A DNA stretch of 64,000 nucleotides from Undibacterium sp. GTDB taxonomy: Bacteria > Pseudomonadota > Gammaproteobacteria > Burkholderiales > Burkholderiaceae_D. The notes beneath the pieces are model-generated. The model was given only the letters and a program-made list of their open reading frames with translations. It was not told the DNA's origin and searched no databases. This document shows, piece after piece, positions 24,464 to 33,454 of this stretch; position 1 is the stretch's first letter, and each line of letters begins with the position of its first letter. The translations under genes were made by a program, and so were the position numbers. The DNA lies in contig NZ_JAUSFI010000072.1 in the NCBI RefSeq assembly GCF_030651495.1, positions 36,649 to 100,648 of the forward strand. The letters are read 5' to 3'.

Positions 24464-27292
24464 ATGACGAACCCTTTGCTGCGAAAAAAAACGCTTGCCA
24501 GCACGCTCTTGCTGACGTTCGTGACGTGCTTCTGGTCTGCGCAAGCGGCGATCAATTTGGCCGATCCGATACCGGTCGGCCCACAAGTCAAAGTCGGCAA
24601 ACTGGCCAATGGCCTGAGCTATTACATCCATCAAAACAGCAAACCAGAGAAAAGAGTCGAGTTGCGTCTGGTAGTGAAGGTCGGCTCTGTGATGGAAGAT
24701 GACGATCAGCAAGGTCTGGCGCACTTTACCGAACACATGGCCTTCAATGGCTCACGTCATTTTAAAAAGCACGAACTAATTTCCTACCTGCAATCGATAG
24801 GCGTGAAATTTGGCGCCGACCTGAATGCTTACACCAGCTTTGACGAAACCGTCTACATCTTGCCGATACCGACCGACAAGCCAGAAAACCTTGAAACCGG
24901 TTTTCAGGTACTGGAAGATTGGGCGCAAGGAATAGAAATGAAAGACGCCGATATCGATAAGGAGCGTGACATTATTCTGGAAGAGGCACGCTTGGGTAAA
25001 GGCGCGAGCGACCGCATGAACAAAGTGCTGCTACCGGCGTTATTTAACGGCTCCCAATACGCCGAGCGCTTACCGATCGGCAAGGAAACCATCCTCAAGA
25101 ACTTTCATTATGACGCCCTCAAACGCTTTTATACCGACTGGTACCGCCCCGACCTGATGGCCGTGGTGGTAGTCGGTGACGTAGCACCGGCGCAGGCTGA
25201 AAAAATGATCCAGGCACATTTCTCACAACTGAAAAACCCGGTTCAAGAACGAGCGCGTGACTACACCAAGATTGCCACACGCACCGCATCAAGCGGCTTA
25301 GTCATCACCGATAAAGAAGCCACCAAGAATACCCTGATCATTCACTATCCCATCCACGCAACGGAACCAAAGACAATATTGGCCGATTACCGTCAAGATA
25401 TGATCAAAAACCTGAGCACGGCGATGCTGGGGCAGCGCATGCAAGAACTCACCCAACAAGCTAATCCACCGTTCCTGGGCGCTGCCAGTTCACAAGGAAA
25501 AATAGCCCCGGGTTACGAATTATTCAGCTCTTTCGCGATGCTGGGGCGCGGCGGCGTCGCTCCTGCCATGAACGCTGTAGTGCAAGAAAATGAACGGGCA
25601 CGCCAACTCGGCTTCAGCGTCGATGAACTTGAGCGCAGCAAGAAAAACATGTTACGCAGCACTGAACGCGGCTATAGCGAACGCGACAAAACCAATTCGG
25701 ACAGCTATGCAGCCGAGTACATTCGCAATTTCCTGGTACATGAAGAGATCCCGGGCATCGTGAACGAATATGCCTATGTCACTGAACTGCTGCCGGGCAT
25801 CACGTTAGCCGAGGTGAACTCTTACGCGCAGCAGAATATTCCAAACAGTAGCCAAAAACTAGTGGTCTACATGGGATCAAGTAAGCACGATGAGCTTACC
25901 CCATCAAGTACGCAACTAGTGGCGCTTGTCAACACGGCCGAAAAAGCGCCAGTGCTGGCCAGAGAGGAAAAAACGCTCGCCACCAGCCTGATGACACAGC
26001 CTCCCAAAGCGGGCCGCATCGTATCTGAAACACAAAATAAGGAACTGGGTCTTTTTGAACTGACACTCTCGAACGGTATCAAGGTCATCCTTAAACCTAC
26101 CGATTTCAAAAATGATGAGGTACTCATCAGCGCCACACGTTTTGGCGGTCAGTCTCGTTTTGATGATGCAGACATGTTTAATGCACGTTACGCTAACACG
26201 GTCGTTGGGGTGATGGGCTTGAAAACGTTCACCCCCATCGATGTGCAAAAAATTCTGGCGGGAAAAACACTAGGCTTGCAAATGAGCATGGGCAATTATA
26301 CCGAGCAGGTTAACGGCAATGCAGGCAGCGCCGATATAGAAGCGATGTTCCAGGTACTCTACCTGCGTCTGGCGAGTCCGCGCAAAGATGAGGCCTTGTA
26401 CCAAGCCTTCATCAGCAACGCACAAGAACAGACAAAAAATACCATGGCGAGCCCAGAATCGGTCTTTAACGACGTAGTGCAAACCACCCTATATAACCAT
26501 CATCCACGTCTGGGGCGGGCCCCCAAGCCGGAAGATTTTAGCCAGATCAATCTGGCGCGCAGCATGGCGATTTACGATGAACGTTTCAATAGTGCCAAGG
26601 ATCTGACTTTCATCATTGTGGGGAGCTTTGATCCAGACAAGATCAAACCGCTGATCGCGACCTATCTGGCCAGCCTGCCAACACCAGACATCATCAGCGA
26701 ATACAAGGATCTGGGCATGCGTCCGGTGGCCGGTGTAGTGAAAAAAGAAGTCCGCAGTGGCTCCGAGCAAAAGAGCCTGGTCTCACTCAATTTCACTGGC
26801 GCGGCGACCTATTCGACAGAAGAGCATCTGCGTTTTGCTGCACTGATCGAAGTAATGAATCTTAAAATCACCGACGTTTTGCGCGAGAAGCTGACCTTGA
26901 TCTATGGCGGCGGCATGAACGGATCGTTCGACCGGATTCCGTACGCCAATTACCATATCGGCGTCAGCCTGCCATGCGGCCCGGACAATGTAGACAAAGT
27001 GATCGCTGCCACCTTCGGCGAAATAGAAAAAATCAAGAATGAAGGACCGCAACAGGCGGATCTGGATAAGGTCAAACAAAACTGGATTAAGGCGCGCCAG
27101 ATAGCGATGCGCACTAACGGCCATTGGCTAGGATCGCTGCAGGACGCGACTTTGTACGGCACCGATCCAGCCATCATCTTGAGCTACGAAAAGCGCATCA
27201 ACGCCATTACCCTGGACGAGATTAAGGACGCGGCCAAGCGTTACTTCAATATGGAAAATTATGTACAGGTGGTGCTGTATCCAGAGAAGTAA
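24464..27292 (+). CDS. M16 family zinc metallopeptidase (insulinase/pitrilysin), exported
   Basis: A 942-residue protein from ATG 24464; the 22 in-frame codons upstream are not signal-like. A signal peptide ends near WSAQAAIN. The inverted zinc motif HFTEH is in GLAHFTEHMAFNGS, and the third ligand is in ILEEARLGKG. A second M16 half (from about residue 510, TLSNGIKVILKPTDF) is inactive as usual. The protein is probably periplasmic or outer-membrane-associated and degrades peptides. Convergent with the P450 gene. Confidence 0.92.
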   Translation: MTNPLLRKKTLASTLLLTFVTCFWSAQAAINLADPIPVGPQVKVGKLANGLSYYIHQNSKPEKRVELRLVVKVGSVMEDDDQQGLAHFTEHMAFNGSRHFKKHELISYLQSIGVKFGADLNAYTSFDETVYILPIPTDKPENLETGFQVLEDWAQGIEMKDADIDKERDIILEEARLGKGASDRMNKVLLPALFNGSQYAERLPIGKETILKNFHYDALKRFYTDWYRPDLMAVVVVGDVAPAQAEKMIQAHFSQLKNPVQERARDYTKIATRTASSGLVITDKEATKNTLIIHYPIHATEPKTILADYRQDMIKNLSTAMLGQRMQELTQQANPPFLGAASSQGKIAPGYELFSSFAMLGRGGVAPAMNAVVQENERARQLGFSVDELERSKKNMLRSTERGYSERDKTNSDSYAAEYIRNFLVHEEIPGIVNEYAYVTELLPGITLAEVNSYAQQNIPNSSQKLVVYMGSSKHDELTPSSTQLVALVNTAEKAPVLAREEKTLATSLMTQPPKAGRIVSETQNKELGLFELTLSNGIKVILKPTDFKNDEVLISATRFGGQSRFDDADMFNARYANTVVGVMGLKTFTPIDVQKILAGKTLGLQMSMGNYTEQVNGNAGSADIEAMFQVLYLRLASPRKDEALYQAFISNAQEQTKNTMASPESVFNDVVQTTLYNHHPRLGRAPKPEDFSQINLARSMAIYDERFNSAKDLTFIIVGSFDPDKIKPLIATYLASLPTPDIISEYKDLGMRPVAGVVKKEVRSGSEQKSLVSLNFTGAATYSTEEHLRFAALIEVMNLKITDVLREKLTLIYGGGMNGSFDRIPYANYHIGVSLPCGPDNVDKVIAATFGEIEKIKNEGPQQADLDKVKQNWIKARQIAMRTNGHWLGSLQDATLYGTDPAIILSYEKRINAITLDEIKDAAKRYFNMENYVQVVLYPEK

Positions 27293-27313
27293 TCTGACAA
27301 CGCACTGTACATT

Positions 27314-28801
27314 CTATCTGCGGTCGCCACGTTCGGATAACTGCATTGTTAGTCCGACCGGCGTCATGGTAAACGACAGATGTTCGCGTGCCGGCAGCCC
27401 ATCGGGAGTGTCAACAAGTTGTATTTCGAAACCATTCAGTAAATTGGCCATGGCCATCTTCATCTCTAGCAGTGCAAGATAGCGCCCCGGGCAGATGCGC
27501 GGGCCAGCACCAAAGGGCATGGAGATGCGTTTAGCCGAGGATGCCGACTGGGCTGGATCACCCTCGCTCAACCAGCGTTCCGGAGCAAACGTAGCGGCGT
27601 TTGCGACGTGGCTGTCGCTTACCGAGTCGCGTCGCAACAGGCTGACGACAACGATGCCAGCGGGCAGCTTAACATCGCCAATCACGATATCACGCAGGGT
27701 TTCCAGCGGCAACTGCGGTGCCACCGGCTTTAAGCGCATGGTCTCATGTGCGCAGGCTTCTACATAATCAAGCTGGGCCATGTGCGCTAATGTCGGCACC
27801 GCACTATCCCCACAGACACGCCGCACTTCTTCGGTCGCACGTACCAGCGTCTGCGGATTGAGCCATAATAAGTGGATCATCCATGCGATGGTATTGGCCG
27901 TAGTATCTTCCCCTGCCAGCAGCATGGTCAGCACATTGCCGGCGACCTGTTCATCATCAATGCCGCTATCGGGCTGGTCGGCCGCTGCAATCATCGCCTC
28001 TAACAAATTACCAGGATGTTCGCGCAGCTCAGGCTTAGACGCCATGCGCACGCGCGCCTGCGCAATAAAACCATCCACTGAGCTCATCACCTCATGAATG
28101 CTATGCTCAAGACTGCGGTCAGCGGCGGAACGCCTGATACGCCATAGCGGAATCGGCGCAAAAATGCGTTTGAACAATGCGGGGAAAATTTTATCCAGAT
28201 GCTGCTGGATAATGTCTTGATCTGACTCCAGTGTATTGACCTCCGCACCAAAGGCCAGCCCGGCAATGGTATCGACCGTGTAGCGCATCAGGTCGGCCTG
28301 CAAATCAATGGCAGTATGCTGCCGAGCGGCTTTCTGCCAGCGCCCGCGCAAACGTTGCGCCACCGTTTGCAGGGAAGGAAAGTAATTTTTGACGTGCGCC
28401 GGATCGAAGCCAGCCATGACCATGCGGCGCTGACGCCGCCATACCTCACCGTTGGCACCAAACACACCCGGAGGGAGACCCATTTCGGTCCAAATTTGTT
28501 CGAGACGCGTGGTGCGACTAAAGCCGTCTGGCCGATCACGCAAGATGCCTGCGACGATGTTGTGATCGCCGACCACGACGATCTTGCGCTTGCCGAGCTG
28601 CAGTTTATAGATAGCGCCGTATTCGCGGCACCACTGATCAAACTGAAGATGTACTCGCGCAGGGTCGATTTGCAGCGTGTTGCCAAACACAGGTATGCCG
28701 CGCGGCCCGGGCAAGTCATCAAAACTACGTGTTACTGACGGTACGGGCGGAGCCCACACATTGGTTTTCTGCTGACTGGTGCTTTCCATCGTCGTCTCCA
28801 T
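27314..28801 (-). CDS. Cytochrome P450
   Basis: A 495-residue protein; a second ATG at 28789 is also possible. Hallmarks: I-helix AGEDTTANTIAW, K-helix ETMRLKP (E-x-x-R), and the heme-binding loop PFGAGPRICPGRYLALLEMK with the axial cysteine. The proline-rich N-terminus (LPGPRGIPVFGN) is typical of class II-like P450s. It has no membrane anchor. No ferredoxin or reductase gene is adjacent, so redox partner and substrate are unknown. Confidence 0.93.
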   Translation of the reverse strand: METTMESTSQQKTNVWAPPVPSVTRSFDDLPGPRGIPVFGNTLQIDPARVHLQFDQWCREYGAIYKLQLGKRKIVVVGDHNIVAGILRDRPDGFSRTTRLEQIWTEMGLPPGVFGANGEVWRRQRRMVMAGFDPAHVKNYFPSLQTVAQRLRGRWQKAARQHTAIDLQADLMRYTVDTIAGLAFGAEVNTLESDQDIIQQHLDKIFPALFKRIFAPIPLWRIRRSAADRSLEHSIHEVMSSVDGFIAQARVRMASKPELREHPGNLLEAMIAAADQPDSGIDDEQVAGNVLTMLLAGEDTTANTIAWMIHLLWLNPQTLVRATEEVRRVCGDSAVPTLAHMAQLDYVEACAHETMRLKPVAPQLPLETLRDIVIGDVKLPAGIVVVSLLRRDSVSDSHVANAATFAPERWLSEGDPAQSASSAKRISMPFGAGPRICPGRYLALLEMKMAMANLLNGFEIQLVDTPDGLPAREHLSFTMTPVGLTMQLSERGDRR

Positions 28802-29110
28802 GAAATCTGTCGATTTCCCCCCACGTATACAAAGTCACCTTGCGGCAACAAGCGGGTTATTGCGTCTTTGGCGCTGATTTAGTTTTTTTTGGGGGGGGGA
28901 TTGGGCACTTACCGGCCCTTATTAAGAATATAACAGTAATCATAATGATATGGGTGTATCCCATACCAAAACTCAGCGCTATGGAATAATGAGTGTTGCT
29001 AACGTGGTTTAACGCCTCGCCTCAAAAAGGCAAGGAATTAAAAACCCGGCAATCCCTAACAGTCAGGATCGATACTTTGATGACATTGGTTAGCGGTTGA
29101 CCGATGGCGC
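28802..29110. other. Intergenic region with T8G9 homopolymer tract
   Basis: This 309-bp gap upstream of the P450 gene holds T8 directly followed by G9 (28883-28899), 82 nt from the P450 start. AT-rich sequence follows around 28920-28960. No gene seen. Confidence 0.5.
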
Positions 29111-30100
29111 TCAATCTAGCGTTGAATGAACAGTTGCCGTAATCTCATACGAGCGCAGGCGCGCCGCGTGGTCAAAGATTTGTGAAGTAATCATCAGTTC
29201 ATCCGCGCCGGTACGTTGAATAAACGCCTTCAGCTCACGCGCTACCGTTTCGGGAGAACCGATGGCTGAACATGGCAAAACCTGATCAAGCAATGCACGC
29301 TCTTGAGGGCCGATGCGGCTCAAATAATCCGCCATCGGCGGGGGCAGACGCGCGGGGTGACCGCTACGCAGATTGACAAATGCCTGCTGCATCGAGGTCG
29401 CGCGAAACTTTGCCTCGTCATCAGTGTCTGCGGCAAAAACATTAAAGCCGAGCATGACATATGGTTTTTCACATTGTGCAGAGGGCTGGAACTTGGCACG
29501 GTACAGCGCAATCGCCTGCATCATTTGTGCGGGGGCGAAATGCGAGGCAAAAGCATACGGCAGACCAAGCGCTGCTGCCAGTTGCGCCCCGAACAGACTT
29601 GAACCCAAAATCCAGATGGGAACGTGCAAGCCAGCGCCAGGAACGGCGCGCACTGCACGTTTTTGCTCAGAGGAAAAGTAATCCATCAATTCCATCACAT
29701 CTTGCGGAAATTCATCCGCATCGGAAGACAGATTGCGGCGCAAGGCACGCGCAGTAACCTGATCGGAGCCTGGTGCACGCCCCAACCCAAGATCGATGCG
29801 ACCGGGAAACAGTGATTCCAAGGTGCCAAATTGCTCGGCAATCACCAGAGGTGAATGATTAGGTAACATGATCCCGCCAGCACCAACCCGGATTTTGGTA
29901 GTGCCTGCCGCCACATGGCCGATCAATACGGCAGTCGCGGCGCTGGCGATGCCTGGCATGCCATGGTGCTCTGCGAGCCAAAAGCGCTGGTAGCCCCAAC
30001 GCTCCCCATGTTGCGCAAGATCGAGCGTATGACGAAACGACTGAGCAGCATTACTGCCTTCAGTGATGGGAGATAGATCAAGGATAGAGAAAGGTATCAT
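29111..30100 (-). CDS. LLM-class flavin-dependent oxidoreductase
   Basis: A 329-residue luciferase-like TIM-barrel protein: [12 protein letters not shown] at the N-terminus, [62 protein letters not shown]. These match the MsnO8/YhbW-type group, which needs reduced FMN or F420; in this clade FMN is usual. The substrate is unknown. On the same strand as the P450, but 309 bp upstream of it, so not necessarily one operon. Confidence 0.92.
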   Translation of the reverse strand: MIPFSILDLSPITEGSNAAQSFRHTLDLAQHGERWGYQRFWLAEHHGMPGIASAATAVLIGHVAAGTTKIRVGAGGIMLPNHSPLVIAEQFGTLESLFPGRIDLGLGRAPGSDQVTARALRRNLSSDADEFPQDVMELMDYFSSEQKRAVRAVPGAGLHVPIWILGSSLFGAQLAAALGLPYAFASHFAPAQMMQAIALYRAKFQPSAQCEKPYVMLGFNVFAADTDDEAKFRATSMQQAFVNLRSGHPARLPPPMADYLSRIGPQERALLDQVLPCSAIGSPETVARELKAFIQRTGADELMITSQIFDHAARLRSYEITATVHSTLD

Positions 30101-30342
30101 TTTCTGTACATAAGGCCAACATGATGAAAAACAAGCTTAATCCAAACTGCATCAGACTTGCGTCTTTGGGTTTGCCTTATTTAGGGGGCTGTTGTTTTCT
30201 GAAAAATTATTACCCTACACTTCATTGCTAATGCTGCAGTCGCCATAAATACATCTTATGTTGCTGTCTTTTTGTGGCACCATATTGAGACAATAATAAA
30301 ACTCTTATCCATGTTACGGATATTATTTCAAAGGCATTACCA

Positions 30343-31368
30343 ATGATTGATGACGACACCACAAAATTATTGCGTTCACTTGCCAAACTGATTGAAAAAC
30401 CTGAAATCAAAGCGTTCGAATTTTCGTTAATAACGACTTTATCCGATTTGATTCAGCCTGAATCAATCAATATCTATGAGATCAGAACTCTCAGGCAATT
30501 GGTAGCCGATCACCCCGAGGTTTATCTGCTTCCGATAGGCTACGAAGATAATCCCGACGAGAGTGATTCTGTTCCGCTTTTACTCAATACAGAACCGCAA
30601 TTTGAAGAGTGTTTGCGCAGCCAGGAGATGGTGGTCGGACCAAGCGGCGATGCTATACGGCCACTATTACGCTTCATTTATCCGATACGCGGCAAAAACG
30701 GCATCTCCGGTTTTCTGGTGATCGAAAATGCGCAAAAAATATCGCGAGATCATGAACTGGTCACGATATTACTGGCCTTTTACCACAATTATGTATCACT
30801 GCTCAACGATAACCAGCGCGACCACTTGACCGGATTACTTAACAGAAAATCATTTGACAACAAAGTCATGAAAATGATTTTGTCACTGAGTGCACAGAAC
30901 AAGCGCGAAAACGACAAGGTCCATTATTTTCTGGCGGTATTTGATATTGACCACTTCAAGCGCGTCAACGATAAGCTTGGTCATTTAATGGGTGATGAAG
31001 TGCTATTGCATTTTTCACAATGCATGAATCAAACCTTCCGCGAATATGACTCATTGTTCCGCGTAGGCGGTGAAGAATTTGTTGTGATTTTACGCAATGT
31101 CGACGCAGAGCAGACCGCAGCGATTATGGAGCGTTTCCGGAAAGTGATCGAAACCCATTATTTCCCGCAAGTAGGACAGATCACCACCAGTATTGGCGTC
31201 ACCACGATATTTGAACAAGATTTGCCTGTCACTATCATGGATCGTGCCGACCAGGCGCTGTATTACATTAAAGAGCATGGGCGCAATCAGGTCGCTTTTT
31301 ATGAGCAATTAATCGCCGAGGGAAAATTACACAAAAAAGAATCGGAAAGCGATATTGAATTGTTTTAA
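30343..31368 (+). CDS. Cytoplasmic diguanylate cyclase with N-terminal GAF-like sensor
   Basis: A 341-residue soluble protein. The first 160 residues (LAKLIEKPEIKAFEFSLITTL, FIYPIRGKNGISGFLVIEN) look like a GAF-type sensor. The GGDEF domain follows: DHLTGLLNRKSFD, FDIDHFKRVNDKLGHLMGDEV, RVGGEEFVVILRN. REYD five residues before GGEEF is an I-site. It synthesises c-di-GMP. The start is preceded by AAAGGC. No close operon partners. Confidence 0.9.
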   Translation: MIDDDTTKLLRSLAKLIEKPEIKAFEFSLITTLSDLIQPESINIYEIRTLRQLVADHPEVYLLPIGYEDNPDESDSVPLLLNTEPQFEECLRSQEMVVGPSGDAIRPLLRFIYPIRGKNGISGFLVIENAQKISRDHELVTILLAFYHNYVSLLNDNQRDHLTGLLNRKSFDNKVMKMILSLSAQNKRENDKVHYFLAVFDIDHFKRVNDKLGHLMGDEVLLHFSQCMNQTFREYDSLFRVGGEEFVVILRNVDAEQTAAIMERFRKVIETHYFPQVGQITTSIGVTTIFEQDLPVTIMDRADQALYYIKEHGRNQVAFYEQLIAEGKLHKKESESDIELF

Positions 31369-31619
31369 TGCGATGGCACATTTAAGTGTCTTTGCCGTTG
31401 CGCAGAATAATTTTACAAAAAAAGGGGGGCTAAAGTCTTGTAGCTTCCCCCTCAGGGCTGAATTTTAAAATCAAGACGCGCCAGAACGTCCCTTTTCATA
31501 CGCCAGCAGTCTGAAAACCACGCGGCGATGGCGTCTTGGGCATGCGCTATTTTGGATTTTTTCAACGCTGAAAATCGATCCACCTGCCAATATTCGTGCT
31601 TCCTATCAGGATCATCTTT

Positions 31620-33197
31620 ATGCAAAAACCCCTGCTTTTTCTCACCACCCTGCTGCCCGGCCTGTGCCTTGCGCAAATCGCCCCCTCGTCTAAGATTACA
31701 CAAGTACTGGTGTATCCGGGCGGTGCCACAATAGAACGTGTGGCGAAGGTAGTCGCCGGTGCCAAAGAACTCAAACTAAGCTGTTTGCCTGCCCGCTTCG
31801 ACCTTGACTCTTTGCAGGTACAAGCTGACGCAGGCATACAGGTAGGAGACGTCAGCGTACAGACGCTCGATCGTGCCCGCGCCCCTGAATGCGCTGGCAG
31901 TGCCCTCGATACGCGCATCCGCGAACTGGAAGATCAAAAGGCGATGATTGCCGCCGATAGTGGTGCGCAAGAACTGGTGCTGGGCTACCTAAAAAACTAT
32001 GGCAGCGACAAACAAAATAGCACCGGCACCATCGCCATGACTACCGAGCAACTGCGCCGTAGCGGCCAAGACACGCTCCAGCGCCAGCATCAGGCGCAAC
32101 GCCGTAGCGAAGAAATTGAAAAACAACTCAGCCCTTTGTTAGCTGAACGGAATCGACTGATTGAAGCCAACCCACAAGTACGCATAGTGCAGATCCGTTT
32201 GGCGGCACAGCACGATGGCGAATTACACCTCTCTTATCGACTGAGCCAAGCGGGATGGAATCCGGTCTACCGCGCCTATCTCGACACGGGCAAAGCGCAA
32301 CTCCGCCTGGAACGCCATGCCCAAGTCGCACAGACCAGCGGCGAGGACTGGAGCGGCGTGAGCCTGCGCCTGTCGACGGTGCAGCCCAATCTTTCCAACC
32401 GACTCAACCCGCCACGCCCTTGGACGCTGGATATCCGGTCACCGTCGTTAGCCGTTGCCTACAATGCGCCGTCACCAGTAGCAATGGCAAGCAGATCTGT
32501 CGAAGTGACAGGATCAAGCCGAAAACTCACGATCAGTGAAGATAGCATTCCCAATTTCGACGTTAGCGTCCTCCAAGGTGAGTACGCCGCCGAATTCACG
32601 GTGCCTGGCAAAGTCAATCTCGCCAGTGACGGTCAGCGCGCCGGCTTTGCACTCAGTAGCCAGCCACTTGACGCCCAAGTGCTGGTGCGGGTACAGCCGC
32701 AACAAGAGGCGCAAGCGTATTTACTCGTCGACGCCGCACGACCTGCGGGTTCATGGCCATCGGGCAATCTGCAATTATTCCGCGATGGCGACTTTGTCGG
32801 GCAAAACCAGCTACGGCTAAGCAGCGAAGAGCGCATGGAGTTATTCTTTGGCCGCGACAATATGCTCCGTGTCGAGATCGAACCCGAAAAACGCGATAGT
32901 GCCAATAAAGGTTTCATCGGCAGCCGTGCTGAGCAAAAAATCGCACACGCCTATATATTCGAAAACCTGCACAAAACGCCAGTGACGCTGCAAGTCTTAG
33001 AATCATCCCCGGTGGCACAACACGAAGATATTCGCGTGCAAAGCCAGTTCACACCTAAGCCGACGCAAGAGGCGTGGCATAAACAACCGGGCGTGATGGC
33101 GTGGCAATTGCCGCTGGATGCAGGTAAGTCATTGCGCATCACTGCCGACTATGTGATCAGTTACCCCAAGGACGCCGTGGTGAATGGCTTGCGCTAA
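31620..33197 (+). CDS. MuiA-family (DUF4139) exported protein
   Basis: A 525-residue protein from ATG 31620, with AGGA 10 bp upstream. A signal peptide ends near LCLAQIA. The DUF4140 N-terminal domain (VLVYPGGATIERVAKV) and DUF4139 C-terminal domain (LSYRLSQAGWNPVYRAYLD, SGEDWSGVSLRLSTVQP) are recognisable, with a coiled-coil in between. Mucoidy inhibitor A homologues affect exopolysaccharide, but the biochemical function is not known. It stands alone between two c-di-GMP genes. Confidence 0.88.
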   Translation: MQKPLLFLTTLLPGLCLAQIAPSSKITQVLVYPGGATIERVAKVVAGAKELKLSCLPARFDLDSLQVQADAGIQVGDVSVQTLDRARAPECAGSALDTRIRELEDQKAMIAADSGAQELVLGYLKNYGSDKQNSTGTIAMTTEQLRRSGQDTLQRQHQAQRRSEEIEKQLSPLLAERNRLIEANPQVRIVQIRLAAQHDGELHLSYRLSQAGWNPVYRAYLDTGKAQLRLERHAQVAQTSGEDWSGVSLRLSTVQPNLSNRLNPPRPWTLDIRSPSLAVAYNAPSPVAMASRSVEVTGSSRKLTISEDSIPNFDVSVLQGEYAAEFTVPGKVNLASDGQRAGFALSSQPLDAQVLVRVQPQQEAQAYLLVDAARPAGSWPSGNLQLFRDGDFVGQNQLRLSSEERMELFFGRDNMLRVEIEPEKRDSANKGFIGSRAEQKIAHAYIFENLHKTPVTLQVLESSPVAQHEDIRVQSQFTPKPTQEAWHKQPGVMAWQLPLDAGKSLRITADYVISYPKDAVVNGLR

Positions 33198-33454
33198 GCG
33201 ACGTATCAACCTCATCCACACATTTTTGCAGGGTGTACCAATATCCGAGTGAATACGTAACGGCGATGCGCTTTCCAGCGTGGGCGCATCATCCCCCCCG
33301 TTTATCCTGACCGGTTCCGAAACAAGGCTAGCCAGTCGTTTACGTTCGCTATCGTACATACAGTATCGTTCAAGCCATCTATTCTTTTGCTTTTATGCTG
33401 TCGGTTGACTGCTTGATAAATCGCGACACCAGAAACTCCCGGGAGGTGGCAGTC

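Noticed and set aside
31415..31461. GGGGGGCTA...TAGCTTCCCCC hairpin with an A-run on the left
   Set aside because: It would work as a terminator only for the minus strand, where no gene ends. Stem has a bulge, so it may be chance.
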